Notes: generated from the letters alone by a model not told the origin. A stretch of DNA of 44,645 nucleotides from Dorea_D hominis (GCF_014287705.1 NZ_JACOOY010000021.1:1-44645); one strand, 5' to 3'; positions 23,140 to 32,911 are shown, counted from the stretch's first letter. Translations and numbers: made by a program.

Positions 23140-24406
23140 TTTTAGTCTTAAGATATTAGCCTTTCTGGCTGCAGGTTTGTTGTGGCTTATAGTGGTTAAT
23201 ATTGATGATCCGATCATGGATCAGAATTTCAGTAACATTCCTGTAACAGTGATCAATACAGAAGTGCTTGCTTCAGAGGATTCTCCAAAGACGTATCAGA
23301 TTCTGGATGATACACAGAATGTTACAGTTACGGTAAAGGCAAAACGTTCTGTTTTGAGTAAATTAAGTGCAAATGATATCACTGCTGTTGCTGATATGAA
23401 GGAACTTACATTGGAGACACAGATACCGATTGAAGTTACGGTGAAAAATTATAAAGTAGCGGATGCATATGCGACACCACGCAATATGCAGGTGAAACTG
23501 GAAGATGAGGAGACAAAGAAATTCCCAATCGTTCCAAAGACAACAGGTACGGTACGTGATGGATATGTTTTAGGACAGATTGAGGCTATGCCGGAGAAAG
23601 TATCGATCCGTGGACCGAAATCCGTAATTGATAAGATCAGTAAAGTAGAAGCTACAGTCAGTGTGTCTGGTTTATCCAAGACATCAACGCTGGAATCTGA
23701 GCTGAAACTATATGATGAAGATAACAATGAGATTGACCAGAATCTCTTGAGCAATAATCTTGGTACAGAAGGTGTAGACATTCACGTTGAACTGCTTCGT
23801 ACAAAAAACGTACCGTTGAATTTTGACACTTCAGCGATCCAGGCAGCAAATGGTTATGAATTTTCAAATATTAAATACGAACCGAAAGAGATCAGTGTGT
23901 CAGGAGATGTTGATAAGCTTCAGCAGCTATCAGAGATTCAGATTCCGGCGTCAGCGCTGGCAATGGAAAATCTGAAAGAAAAGACAGAAAAGGTTATAGA
24001 TGTTTTGGAGTATCTTCCGGATGGAATCGTACTGGCTGATGAGAATGCAAATTCTGTGGCAGTAACGATCCTGATAGAAAAGGACGGAACAAAATCTTTC
24101 GAAATATCAGTAGGTTCTGTATCGGTTCTGAATCTTGACAGTGATTTGTCTATCAATTATGAATCCGCAGATGCACTGGATATTCAGATTCGTGGACCGG
24201 AAGATGCGCTCAATAAGATAAATATCGATGAAAGTGTAAGTATTGATCTGGCAAAATATACGGAACCCGGAACTTATAATGTTCCAATTCAGGTATCACT
24301 TCCGGAACATTGTACGTTGGAGAAGAGTATGAGCATTAAAGTAGTGCTTGAAAATAAAGCGAAGGCGAATGTCAAGGACGAAGAAAAAACGAAAGAAAAC
24401 AATTAA
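23117..24406 (+). CDS. cdaR: CdaR, YbbR-domain regulator of CdaA
   Basis: 429 residues: one N-terminal membrane helix (LKILAFLAAGLLWLIVVNID) and an extracytoplasmic part made of four YbbR repeats, each with a pattern like IRGPKSVIDKI (about 158-168) and IRGPEDALNKI (about 357-367), plus FPIVPKTTG. CdaR binds CdaA and modulates its activity. The tail is Lys/Glu-rich. The gene begins inside cdaA, so its synthesis is coupled to that of the cyclase. glmM does not follow. Confidence 0.93.
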   Translation: MRTRLSNNFSLKILAFLAAGLLWLIVVNIDDPIMDQNFSNIPVTVINTEVLASEDSPKTYQILDDTQNVTVTVKAKRSVLSKLSANDITAVADMKELTLETQIPIEVTVKNYKVADAYATPRNMQVKLEDEETKKFPIVPKTTGTVRDGYVLGQIEAMPEKVSIRGPKSVIDKISKVEATVSVSGLSKTSTLESELKLYDEDNNEIDQNLLSNNLGTEGVDIHVELLRTKNVPLNFDTSAIQAANGYEFSNIKYEPKEISVSGDVDKLQQLSEIQIPASALAMENLKEKTEKVIDVLEYLPDGIVLADENANSVAVTILIEKDGTKSFEISVGSVSVLNLDSDLSINYESADALDIQIRGPEDALNKINIDESVSIDLAKYTEPGTYNVPIQVSLPEHCTLEKSMSIKVVLENKAKANVKDEEKTKENN

Positions 24407-24421
24407 GAGAAAGGCAACAAT

Positions 24422-24685
24422 ATGTTAAAGCAGGAAGTAACGATCAGTAATCCGACGGGGCTTCATCTGAGACCTGCGGGGGTATTCTGTAATACGGCGA
24501 GCTATTATAACTGCAAAGTGCTGTTTCAACATGAAGAGACAGTAGCAAATGCAAAAAGTGTGCTGAGTGTGCTTGGAGCATGTATAAAAAAAGGGGATAA
24601 GATTGTCTTAATCTGCGACGGCGAAGACGAAGCTGATGCAATGAAAGCGATGGTCAGCGCTGTAGAAGACGGATTGGGAGAGTAA
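24422..24685 (+). CDS. ptsH: HPr family phosphocarrier protein
   Basis: 87 residues with His15 in GLHLRPAG and Ser46 in NAKSVLSVL, the two phosphorylation sites of HPr. It would accept phosphate from PEP via enzyme I and, through Ser46, take part in carbon catabolite control. Leu replaces the usual Ala next to His15 (GLHLRPA versus GIHARPA), so it may be a secondary HPr. GAGAAAGG precedes ATG 24422. No other PTS gene is nearby; it ends the cdaA operon. Confidence 0.88.
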   Translation: MLKQEVTISNPTGLHLRPAGVFCNTASYYNCKVLFQHEETVANAKSVLSVLGACIKKGDKIVLICDGEDEADAMKAMVSAVEDGLGE

Positions 24686-24689
24686 AAGT

Positions 24690-24724
24690 AAAAACAGTTT
24701 TTCCAACAGGAAAAACTGTTTTTT
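24690..24724 (+). terminator. Strong rho-independent terminator
   Basis: AAAAACAGTTTTTCC (24690-24704), loop AACA, GGAAAAACTGTTTTT (24709-24723), followed by more T. It closes the cdaA operon. Confidence 0.95.
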
Positions 24725-24760
24725 GTTAAGGAACTCGGATATACAGAAGGGAGATAAATA

Positions 24761-26161
24761 ATGGCTAAGGATATAGATGAATTGTATAATGAATTAGATC
24801 ATTTGCCAAATCAGGAACGAAAATACAAGAGAAGCAGGAAAGGATACAGTGAAGATCTGTATGATGAATATAGCAGACGGTCTGGAAAACAGAGATATTG
24901 CGATACGGATCCGTATACAACAGGACGGAGATACCGTGATGCAGATCCGTATACAGCAAGATCCGGTAATCAGAAGAGAAGAAAACGTAAAAAACGCCGG
25001 GATGACTGGAGACCGGTAAAGATTGGTGCAGTTTCTCATTTGTTGTGGATTCTGCAGGTTCTTGCTTCCATTGCAGCTTTTGGTTCCATGATTATTCTTG
25101 GAATTTTACCGGTGCCATATATGGTGGGATTTGCAGCGATATTGCTGATATTTGCATGTATCGTTAAGATTATGCAGATGCGGGCTGTGCGTTACGGGAA
25201 ACGCAGAGTGAATGGCAGATGGAAAAAGAAATCAACCGGAAAATGGATTTCTCTTGTGACGGCGGCGTTGATGTGTATTCTCTGTTTTTATGGATTAAAA
25301 GTTAATTCGGCGCTGGATACGATCGCAATTGGTGAAGAAAGCGGTAAATACACGGAAGAAAAATCAATTGATGTAATACAAAAGCCGTTCAACGTTTATA
25401 TCAGCGGTATTGATGTTTATGGTAATATTAATAAAAAGAGCCGTAGTGATGTGAATCTGATTGCAACTGTGAATCCGCAGACACATAAGATTCTTCTTAC
25501 GACAACACCGAGGGATTATTATGTGACGATTCCGGGGGTGTCCGGAACACAAAAGGACAAGCTTACGCATGCAGGAGTATATGGAATCGACACATCGATT
25601 GCAACTTTGGAAAATCTATATGATATAGAGATTCCGTTTTTTGTACGTGTAAACTTTTCTTCGGTAGAAAATATCGTGGATATTATGGGAGGAGTAGATG
25701 TAGAATCCAAGCTGGCATTTACAACAGGAAAAGAATCCGGAACAGTAGTGGATGTAAAAAAAGGAACGAATCATTTTAATGGAAAGCAGGCGCTGGCGTT
25801 TGTAAGAGAACGACATGCCCTGGCAGCGGGAGATAATCAGAGGGGGAAAAACCAGCAGGCGCTTCTGACTGCACTGATTCATGAAGCGATGTCTCCGGAG
25901 ATCGTCTTACATGCAAACAGTATAATCAACAGCGTGGCAGGAAGCGCAGATACGAATATGTCTGAGAATCAGATCAAGTCGCTGATCCGCATGCAGCTTG
26001 GCACAATGAAAGGCTGGGATGTTCAGTCTGTGGCGGCGGAAGGAGATTCCAGCGGAAAACAGTATTGCTATTCTTATAAAGGAAAAGCGTTATATGTAAC
26101 TGTTCCATATGAAAGTTCTGTGTCAAAAATTAAAAAGAAAATGAGGAGGGCTTTGCAATGA
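24761..26161 (+). CDS. LytR-CpsA-Psr (LCP) family ligase
   Basis: LCP enzymes transfer lipid-linked anionic polymers to peptidoglycan outside the membrane. 466 residues: a basic, repetitive cytoplasmic N-terminus (ADPYTARSGNQKRRKRKKRR; two DPYT repeats), membrane helices about 88-135 and 160-180, then the LCP domain (about 205-405). Conserved parts are SRSDVNLIATVNPQT, LTTTPRDYYV, KLTHAGVYG and the Arg-containing LAFVRERHALAAGDNQRG. ATG 24761 follows AAGGGAG. The stop overlaps the glucosaminidase start by four bases. Position beside polymer synthesis genes supports a wall-attachment role. Confidence 0.93.
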   Translation: MAKDIDELYNELDHLPNQERKYKRSRKGYSEDLYDEYSRRSGKQRYCDTDPYTTGRRYRDADPYTARSGNQKRRKRKKRRDDWRPVKIGAVSHLLWILQVLASIAAFGSMIILGILPVPYMVGFAAILLIFACIVKIMQMRAVRYGKRRVNGRWKKKSTGKWISLVTAALMCILCFYGLKVNSALDTIAIGEESGKYTEEKSIDVIQKPFNVYISGIDVYGNINKKSRSDVNLIATVNPQTHKILLTTTPRDYYVTIPGVSGTQKDKLTHAGVYGIDTSIATLENLYDIEIPFFVRVNFSSVENIVDIMGGVDVESKLAFTTGKESGTVVDVKKGTNHFNGKQALAFVRERHALAAGDNQRGKNQQALLTALIHEAMSPEIVLHANSIINSVAGSADTNMSENQIKSLIRMQLGTMKGWDVQSVAAEGDSSGKQYCYSYKGKALYVTVPYESSVSKIKKKMRRALQ

Positions 26162-28368
26162 AAAATAAGAAAATAAGGCAGATGTTTGCAATGACATTAA
26201 CAGGTGTGATGCTGTGTACTTTGCCGGTCTGTGCGGCAGAGCCCGCAGAAAATACAGAAACGGCGGAAACTGCGGAAATGCAGAGCCCGGATTCGGCAAA
26301 GACGGAAACATCAGAAAAAACGGAAGAGCCTGCGAAGCAGGATGAAGAGACAAAAGAGCTGGTACAGGAGTATACAGGCTGGCTCAAGGAGAACAAAGCA
26401 AGAGCGGTGACAGGAACTTACAGCAGTGAACTGAAGAAATTTCCTGCTGATTATCAGAAGCTGCTTGCCACACTTCATAAAGCACATCCAAACTGGATGT
26501 TTATTGCGAAAAATACAGGGCAGGACTGGAATGAAGTCGTGGCTAAGGAAAGTATTTCTGGTGGAAAGAGCAGCACGAATAACAGTCTTCTGCCGAAGAC
26601 AGCAGGAAGCCTTCTGCTCAGTAAAAAGAGTACAGATTATAATACTTCTACAGGAGCCTACATAGGAAAGGATGGACCAAACTGGGTATCGGCAAGCAGA
26701 CCGGCAGTTGCTTATTATGCAGATCCAAGGAATTTTCTGACGGATCGATATATTTTCATGTTTGAAGCGTTGAATTATAATTCCAAATATCATACATTGA
26801 CTGGTGTGGAAAATATTTTAAAAGGGACAGATCTTTATAAAAAGAAGATCAGTTATCTGGACAAAAAAGGAAAAACATTTAATTTGAAACGGACGTATGG
26901 CGAGACGATTCTTGCTGCCGGTGCAAATGCGGGCGTCAGTCCACTGTTCCTGACATCCAAGATCCGGCAGGAGACAGGCGCTAAGCTGACAAATGGAAGT
27001 ATTTCCGGCAAATATTCCTATGGCAGGAAATCTTACCGTGGATATTATAATTACTATAATATAGGTGCAGTGCCGGGAGGAGCTACCGGTTCAGCGGTTG
27101 CCAATGGTCTTATTTTTGCAAAGGGCGGATCGAGCGGGAAGAACACTTCCTATACAAGACCGTGGATGTCTCCGGTCAGTTCCATTACCGGAGGGGCGCA
27201 ATGGATCGCAGAAAAATTCATCAAGCGCGGACAGAATACGATTTATTATGAACGCTTTAATACAATTGTAAAACCATATTACAGCCATCAGTATATGCAG
27301 AATCTGACGGGAGCGGCAGCGGAAGCAAATTCTACTTATAATACATATAACAATATGAATATTGTCAATGATGCTTATGTATTTTACATTCCGGTTTATA
27401 AAAATATGCCGTCACAGGGAGCGACCGTGACGATTTCCAAATCTGTGAAGAGTGGAACTGTTACAACGAATGTCACGCTACGCAAAGGCGTTTCGTCCAG
27501 TACGCCTTCACTTGGCACGATACCGAAAGGAAAGAAAGTGACAGTCAGTGGCGGAAAATATACGGACAAGAGTTTGGCGGTTTCCACGCAGGAGGCAAAT
27601 CCGTACTGGATGAAAGTAACGTATGCCGGAAAGACAGGTTATGTATCCAGCCGTTATCTGCAGATGAATACGAACACGAAGATTGTGGCAGGCAATACAA
27701 AACAGCTTAGCGCAAAATCTTCAAAAGCAGGAAAGATTTATTATGAGACAAGTAATCCGGCAGTGGCAACTGTGAATGACAGTGGTAAAGTCACAGGAAA
27801 GAAAGCCGGAAAATGTATGATCTATGCAGTGACAAGTTCCGGAAAAGCAGTTGATGCTATTGGAATTGAAGTGACGAAAAAGAGCGGTTCTTCGAATGAC
27901 AAACCAACGCCAAAACCAGATCCAAAGCCTGCACAGGCAAAAACATATTCAACATACCAAGCAACAACAAACGTTAACTACCGGACAGGAGCCGGAACAA
28001 AGTATGCGACGAAAGGAACACTGAAAAAAGGACAAAAGATCAATGTAGAAAACGGCTATTCCAAAAAGGCGGACGGTTATACGTGGTATCGCTTTAAGAT
28101 GAACGGTAAAAAATATTATGTTGCTTCAAAATACCTGAAAAAGGTAACAGCGGCAAAGAAAACATATACAAAATATGTGACAACAACAAGTGTCAATTAC
28201 CGGACAGGAGCCGGAACGAAGTATGCGACGAAGGGAACTTTGAAAAAAGGACAGAAGCTCAACGTAGAAAACGGCTATTCCAAAAAGGCAGATGGATATA
28301 AGTGGTATCGCTTTAAAATGAATAGCAAAAACTATTACATTGCGTCAAAGTATTTGAAAAAAGCATAA
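26158..28368 (+). CDS. Secreted N-acetylglucosaminidase with SH3 domains
   Basis: A peptidoglycan hydrolase, 736 residues. Order: signal peptide (about 1-25); a Glu/Thr-rich linker; a GH73-like glucosaminidase domain (about 95-425) with the probable catalytic Glu in SKIRQETGA near 272; an SH3 domain (about 430-510); a Big-2-like Ig domain (about 512-578); a Lys/Pro linker; and two near-identical SH3 domains (about 596-734) that start with VNYRTGAGTKYATKGTL. SH3 domains probably bind wall peptide or glycan. GAGGAGGG precedes ATG 26158, overlapping the LCP gene. Confidence 0.9.
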   Translation: MKNKKIRQMFAMTLTGVMLCTLPVCAAEPAENTETAETAEMQSPDSAKTETSEKTEEPAKQDEETKELVQEYTGWLKENKARAVTGTYSSELKKFPADYQKLLATLHKAHPNWMFIAKNTGQDWNEVVAKESISGGKSSTNNSLLPKTAGSLLLSKKSTDYNTSTGAYIGKDGPNWVSASRPAVAYYADPRNFLTDRYIFMFEALNYNSKYHTLTGVENILKGTDLYKKKISYLDKKGKTFNLKRTYGETILAAGANAGVSPLFLTSKIRQETGAKLTNGSISGKYSYGRKSYRGYYNYYNIGAVPGGATGSAVANGLIFAKGGSSGKNTSYTRPWMSPVSSITGGAQWIAEKFIKRGQNTIYYERFNTIVKPYYSHQYMQNLTGAAAEANSTYNTYNNMNIVNDAYVFYIPVYKNMPSQGATVTISKSVKSGTVTTNVTLRKGVSSSTPSLGTIPKGKKVTVSGGKYTDKSLAVSTQEANPYWMKVTYAGKTGYVSSRYLQMNTNTKIVAGNTKQLSAKSSKAGKIYYETSNPAVATVNDSGKVTGKKAGKCMIYAVTSSGKAVDAIGIEVTKKSGSSNDKPTPKPDPKPAQAKTYSTYQATTNVNYRTGAGTKYATKGTLKKGQKINVENGYSKKADGYTWYRFKMNGKKYYVASKYLKKVTAAKKTYTKYVTTTSVNYRTGAGTKYATKGTLKKGQKLNVENGYSKKADGYKWYRFKMNSKNYYIASKYLKKA
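27943..28365 (+). repeat. Tandem SH3-encoding repeat (period 219 bp)
   Basis: Two adjacent units, 27943-28161 and 28162-28365, each encode one SH3 domain plus linker. Long stretches are base-identical, for example around ACCGGACAGGAGCCGGAAC. Such tandem copies can change number by recombination. Confidence 0.9.
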
Positions 28369-28393
28369 AAATATTTACATAAAAAAAGGAATG

Positions 28394-28435
28394 AAACGGC
28401 ATCGTGTAATCCCATGGGAGAGCGCGGTGCCGTTT
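28394..28435 (+). terminator. Long GC-rich hairpin after the glucosaminidase gene
   Basis: AAACGGCATCG (28394-28404) pairs with CGGTGCCGTTT region (28425-28435, one G-U); CCCATGGG sits in the loop. No T run follows, so termination is uncertain. Confidence 0.5.
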
Positions 28436-28451
28436 GTCGTGCCGATAAACC

Positions 28452-28480
28452 TTGAAATATCGTACATATTCGTATATAAT
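28452..28480 (+). promoter_or_regulatory. Promoter of the polymer biosynthesis operon
   Basis: TTGAAA (28452-28457), exactly 17 bases, TATAAT (28475-28480), 43 bases before the sugar transferase start. A near-consensus sigma-A promoter. Confidence 0.8.
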
Positions 28481-28522
28481 GTTACAGGTATATTAAATAT
28501 ATGCGTATTTTGAGGTGGCTGA

Positions 28523-29923
28523 ATGAAAAAACATTTGCATAAATTTGAGACAACATTGTGGTTATTTATAAAATTTATTTTCTATATATCTTTAATGATG
28601 GCGTTTGTCCGTATCATGGGAAGAGAGAGTATCGGACTGACCAGATTGTCCCGTACACTTGGAATTACTGTATCAACATTCGCGATTGTTGGATTGCTGT
28701 TCCTGTCTGTATACGGGAAATATGATGTGGGGCGCAGAAAGAGTAAGCCGATCATCTATTCACTGACACTTGCCGTGATCTGCACAGATATTGTTACTTA
28801 TCTGCAGTTAATGATCATGAGAACCAATGTACCGAGCGTATGGCAATTCCGTCTGAACAGTCTGGGACTTTTAGGACTCGCTCTTTGTGTACAGCTTGTT
28901 CTCATTATCTTTTTTTCATATGCGGGAAACTGGTTGTTTTTCCTGATCCACAAGCCGGAACAGTGTTGCGTGATCACATCTTCACAGCGCAGGCTGGACG
29001 AGCTTGTATTTTCTATGCAAAAATTCAAAAAGCAATATCAGATTTCGTCTGTTGTGGATTATCGCAATCCGGATAAGCGAAAGTATATCAAAGAAGCGCA
29101 GACTGTATTCGTATATGATGTACCGGTAGAAGCGCGTACAGATATTATGCGCTGGTGCTATCAGTACAATGTGAATCTTTATTTCAATCCGGAGATCGAA
29201 GATATTATGGAACTGAATGCGGAACAATATGTGTTGAATGATGTATATCTGCTGAATAAGAATGTAAAAGCACTTACTATGGAGCAGAGAATTGTAAAAC
29301 GGAGCATGGATATTGTTCTGTCGCTTGTGCTAGGAATTTTATCTTCCCCGTTCTGGATCCTTGGAAGTCTTGCAGTGAAACTTAATGATGGAGGGCCGGT
29401 TCTTTTTAAACAGGAGAGAGCGACCATTCACGGCAAGCGTTTTGAAGTGTATAAGCTTCGCACCATGAAGCCGAATAATGATAACCATTCCGTTACAAAG
29501 GATGATGACCGTATCACGAAGCCGGGCAAGTTTCTTCGCAGAACAAGAATTGATGAACTTCCACAGCTTTTAAATGTATTAAAAGGTGATATGACATTTG
29601 TTGGTCCGAGACCAGAGATGATCAAAAATGTAAAGGAATATACCGAAGAACTTCCGGAATTTGAGTACCGTCTCCGCATGAAAGCCGGTTTGACCGGGTA
29701 TGCGCAGATCCGAGGCAAGTATAATACGACACCGAAAGATAAGCTGATCATGGATATGATGTATATTGAACAGTTCAGTATACTGAAAGATATCCAGCTT
29801 ATTTTCCAGACGGCAATTGTATTACTGAAATCAGACAGTACAGAGGCGTTTGATAAGAACAACAAACACTGTCCGTATAAATTTGAAAAATGGAAAGAAA
29901 AAAAACATGGTAAAAATAATTAA
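28523..29923 (+). CDS. Polyprenyl-phosphate sugar phosphotransferase (WcaJ type)
   Basis: Starts a surface polymer by moving a sugar-1-phosphate to undecaprenyl phosphate. 466 residues: four membrane helices (about 12-32, 50-68, 75-97, 112-142), a Rossmann-like middle domain, and a C-terminal catalytic domain. That domain holds KRSMDIVLSLVLGI, the motif FEVYKLRTMKP (about 307-317), RRTRIDELPQLLNVLKGDM (about 343-361) and GPRPEM. GAGGTGG precedes ATG 28523. It is the first gene of the locus after a clear promoter. Its sugar specificity is unknown; the usual TagO is absent here. Confidence 0.93.
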   Translation: MKKHLHKFETTLWLFIKFIFYISLMMAFVRIMGRESIGLTRLSRTLGITVSTFAIVGLLFLSVYGKYDVGRRKSKPIIYSLTLAVICTDIVTYLQLMIMRTNVPSVWQFRLNSLGLLGLALCVQLVLIIFFSYAGNWLFFLIHKPEQCCVITSSQRRLDELVFSMQKFKKQYQISSVVDYRNPDKRKYIKEAQTVFVYDVPVEARTDIMRWCYQYNVNLYFNPEIEDIMELNAEQYVLNDVYLLNKNVKALTMEQRIVKRSMDIVLSLVLGILSSPFWILGSLAVKLNDGGPVLFKQERATIHGKRFEVYKLRTMKPNNDNHSVTKDDDRITKPGKFLRRTRIDELPQLLNVLKGDMTFVGPRPEMIKNVKEYTEELPEFEYRLRMKAGLTGYAQIRGKYNTTPKDKLIMDMMYIEQFSILKDIQLIFQTAIVLLKSDSTEAFDKNNKHCPYKFEKWKEKKHGKNN

Positions 29924-31034
29924 AATAGGTACGGCAGGGCTGCAGCTTTTATATAATGGTATGAAATTATTGCCGACACAGAAAAAAATTGTCATGCTCA
30001 GCCGGCAGAGTAATGAGCCATCGGACGAATTCCGTATGGTGGAACATGAACTCTTAAAACAAAACAAAAGTGTTAAGGTTGTGTTGCTGTGTAAAACACT
30101 GGATGGGGGCGTGGATTCCAGCCTTTTCGGAAAGATTCGTTATGGTTTCCATATGCTGACGCAGATGTACCATCTTGCAACCGCACAGGTAGCGGTGCTG
30201 GATACTTACTGTATTCCGGTCAGCCTGCTAAAACATAAAAATTCGCTGACGGTTATCCAGATGTGGCATTCCATGGGAACAATGAAAAAGTTCGGCTATA
30301 CAGCACTGGATACAGCAGAAGGCAGCAGACGCGAGATAGCCGAAGTAATGAAGATGCATCAGAATTATGATTATGTATTTGCGAGTGCAGATGCGTACAA
30401 GGATCATCTGGCAAAAGGATTCCGCTGTGAGATTGAAAAAATCGTCACTATGCCGCTTCCAAGACTGGATCTGCTAAACAGCAGGTCTTATCAGGAAAAG
30501 ACAAAAGAGAAGATATATGCAAAATATCCGAAACTGAAAGAAAAGCCGGTGATTTTATACATTCCGACATTTCGGAAAGATGAGACAGCATTTGGTCCGG
30601 CACTTGAAAAATTGATTCATGCAGTCGATACAGACAGATATAATCTGGTTGTGAAATTACATCCGCTGTCGAAGATGAAGCTTCAGAATGAGACCATGAG
30701 CGCTGACGGATTTTCAAGTTTTGAGATGCTGTCCGTAGCAGATTATGTAGTCAGTGATTATTCCTGTATTATATACGAAGCAGCAGTACTCGGCATTCCG
30801 CTGTATTTCTATGATTTCGACATGGATTTTTATAAAAATGGCAGAGGACTTGCGATTGACTATGAAAACGAACTGCCGGGTGTGATATCCGAAGATGCAG
30901 CTGAGATCGTGCGTGCGATCGAAGAAGACTCTTATGATAAGAAAGCCTTAAAGCAGTTTGCAGATAAATATGTAACACCAACAGAACATGCAACAAAAGA
31001 CATTGCAGATTTTATATTTCGATTTATTAAATAA
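29907..31034 (+). CDS. CDP-glycerol/ribitol glycerophosphotransferase family
   Basis: TagB/TagF-type enzyme that adds polyol phosphate from a CDP-polyol to a lipid-linked acceptor. 375 residues: an N-terminal amphipathic or membrane-touching segment (KIIKIGTAGLQLLYNGMKLL), QMWHSMGTMKKFGY (His about 121), IPTFRKDETAF, VVKLHPLSK, and SDYSCIIYEAAVLGIPLYFY (about 282-301). ATG 29907 overlaps the preceding gene by 17 bases. Substrate could be glycerol or ribitol phosphate; the TarI-like gene downstream favours ribitol. Shorter than a full TagF polymerase, so perhaps a TagB-like primase. Confidence 0.88.
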   Translation: MVKIIKIGTAGLQLLYNGMKLLPTQKKIVMLSRQSNEPSDEFRMVEHELLKQNKSVKVVLLCKTLDGGVDSSLFGKIRYGFHMLTQMYHLATAQVAVLDTYCIPVSLLKHKNSLTVIQMWHSMGTMKKFGYTALDTAEGSRREIAEVMKMHQNYDYVFASADAYKDHLAKGFRCEIEKIVTMPLPRLDLLNSRSYQEKTKEKIYAKYPKLKEKPVILYIPTFRKDETAFGPALEKLIHAVDTDRYNLVVKLHPLSKMKLQNETMSADGFSSFEMLSVADYVVSDYSCIIYEAAVLGIPLYFYDFDMDFYKNGRGLAIDYENELPGVISEDAAEIVRAIEEDSYDKKALKQFADKYVTPTEHATKDIADFIFRFIK

Positions 31035-31048
31035 ACGGAGGAACGAAG

Positions 31049-32092
31049 ATGAACAGAGTTTTAGAAGACGATTTAAAGACAATTATTGCAGAAGATCTTT
31101 CATGGGAGAAACTGAAAAATAAAACCGTAATGATTACCGGTGCAAGCGGTATGGTAGGTTCTTATATGTTATATGTACTCCTGATGCTCAACGATGAGAA
31201 GCATTATGGTATTAAAGTGGATGCTGTTATGAGAAATGTAAATAAACTTCCGGAAGAGATCAGAAACCGTGAAGATGTGAATGTTGTAGTAGCTGATGTG
31301 ACAAAAGATATCCCGGATGTCGGAGATATTGATTATATTATCCATGCAGCAAGTCCGGCAAGTCCGCTTATTATGCAGAACCAGCCGGTGGAGACAATTG
31401 CCGCAAATACAATCGGAACATTTAAAACACTGGAACTTGCAAAAGAGAAAAATGCAGAAGGATATCTCTTTATTTCATCCAGAGAGATCTACGGACAGCC
31501 GGATGAAGGACAGGAATTCTTCTATGAGAATACTTACGGATTTGTAGACCAGTTGAATCCAAGATCCTGCTATTCCGAAGGAAAGAAAGCAGCAGAGACG
31601 ATGTGCGTATGCTTCCATGAAGAGTATGGCTTGAATACAAAGATTGCCAGACTGGCACACACATACGGACCGGGAATGTCTATTTATGATGGACGTGTAC
31701 AGGCAGATTTTCTGAAAAATGTATATCATAATGAAGACATTGTATTGAAGAGTGAAGGAACAGCAGTCAGAACTTATACTTATATTGCGGATGCTATCGC
31801 AGGTATGTACCGGATTCTGTTAGATTCGGAAGATATTGTATATAATATTGGTAATGAAGCAGGAAAAGTTTCCATCCGTGATCTGGCAGAGATTCTTGTA
31901 AGCATTTATCCGGAGAGAGGACTGAAACTTGTATTTGATATTCCGGAGGGCGGAACAAAGGGAACTGCGCCATATACACTGGGAATCTTAAGCAGTGAGA
32001 AGCTCAGAAAACTTGGATGGAACCCAAAGTATTCTGTAAAAGATGGATTCAAGAGAACTCTGGAATATCTGGAACTGGAAAACGTTGAATAG
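31049..32092 (+). CDS. NAD-dependent epimerase/dehydratase (extended SDR)
   Basis: 347 residues: N-terminal NAD-binding loop TGASGMVGSY (about 30-39), ADVTKDIPDVGDIDYIIHAA, and the active site Tyr-x-x-x-Lys in CYSEGKKAAE (about 174-178). The C-terminal part (GNEAGKVSIRDLAEILVSI) is typical of sugar-nucleotide epimerases and dehydratases. It sits directly before the TarI-like gene, and similar SDR-cytidylyltransferase pairs or fusions (Bcs1 of Haemophilus) make CDP-ribitol, so a role in producing the activated polyol is plausible. The true substrate is unknown. Confidence 0.85.
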   Translation: MNRVLEDDLKTIIAEDLSWEKLKNKTVMITGASGMVGSYMLYVLLMLNDEKHYGIKVDAVMRNVNKLPEEIRNREDVNVVVADVTKDIPDVGDIDYIIHAASPASPLIMQNQPVETIAANTIGTFKTLELAKEKNAEGYLFISSREIYGQPDEGQEFFYENTYGFVDQLNPRSCYSEGKKAAETMCVCFHEEYGLNTKIARLAHTYGPGMSIYDGRVQADFLKNVYHNEDIVLKSEGTAVRTYTYIADAIAGMYRILLDSEDIVYNIGNEAGKVSIRDLAEILVSIYPERGLKLVFDIPEGGTKGTAPYTLGILSSEKLRKLGWNPKYSVKDGFKRTLEYLELENVE

Positions 32093-32141
32093 CTAATATA
32101 GAACAAAAAGAAAAACAACAGGTAAAATAAGGAGAAAAGAC

Positions 32142-32903
32142 ATGAGTAAAAATATTGCAATTGTATTCGCAGGTGGAGTGGGAGCCAGAATGGGTTCCGG
32201 ACTTCCGAAACAGTTTATCGAAGTAAACGGAAAACCAATCATTATCCATACACTGGATATTTTTGAAGAGCATCCGGACATTGACGAGATTTACGTGGCA
32301 TGTAAAGAAGAGTATATTCGCAAATTACAGAAGATGGTACAGCGCCATATGATCGACAAAGTGAAAAAAATCGTTCCGGGCGGCGCAACCGGACAGGATT
32401 CCATCTACAATGCATTACAGGCAGCAAGAGAGAACAATACACCGGATTCAATTGTACTCATCCATGATGGTGTACGTCCATGTATTTCAAAGGAAGTCAT
32501 TGATGATGACCTGGCATGCGTAAAAGAACACGGAAATGCGATTACATGTACACCGTTATTTGAGACACCGGTCATCAGCGAGGATGGAAAAACAGTAGAT
32601 GAAGTTCCACCGCGTTCCAAATTCTATACAGCCCAGGCACCACAGTGTTTTTATCTGGGTGATGTGCTGGAAGCACATGCACAGATGCGTATGAATAACC
32701 CGGGATATGAAGGCGTCGTAGATACATGCAGTATGATGAAAATGCTTGGAAAGAAGGTTTCACTTGTAGCCGGCCCAAGAGGTAATATTAAAGTTACAAC
32801 GCCGGAAGATCTGTATACATTCCGCGCAATGATTCAATACAGAGAATCCGAACAGATTTTCGGATTTGCCAACAGAGAAGTTCCATCCGGATTAAAGAAA
32901 TAA
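32142..32903 (+). CDS. tarI: TarI/IspD-type cytidylyltransferase
   Basis: 253 residues of the IspD fold: FAGGVGARMGSGLPKQFIEV (residues 9-28), VPGGATGQDSIYNAL, HDGVRP (about 108-113), and NIKVTTPEDLYTFRAMI near the end. The C-terminal EQIFGF is typical of TarI (ribitol-5-phosphate cytidylyltransferase) rather than IspD. It would give the CDP-polyol for the glycerophosphotransferases in the same locus. ATG 32142 has AAGGAG upstream. If IspD in reality, it would serve isoprenoid synthesis; context favours TarI. Confidence 0.85.
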   Translation: MSKNIAIVFAGGVGARMGSGLPKQFIEVNGKPIIIHTLDIFEEHPDIDEIYVACKEEYIRKLQKMVQRHMIDKVKKIVPGGATGQDSIYNALQAARENNTPDSIVLIHDGVRPCISKEVIDDDLACVKEHGNAITCTPLFETPVISEDGKTVDEVPPRSKFYTAQAPQCFYLGDVLEAHAQMRMNNPGYEGVVDTCSMMKMLGKKVSLVAGPRGNIKVTTPEDLYTFRAMIQYRESEQIFGFANREVPSGLKK

Positions 32904-32911
32904 AGAAAGTT

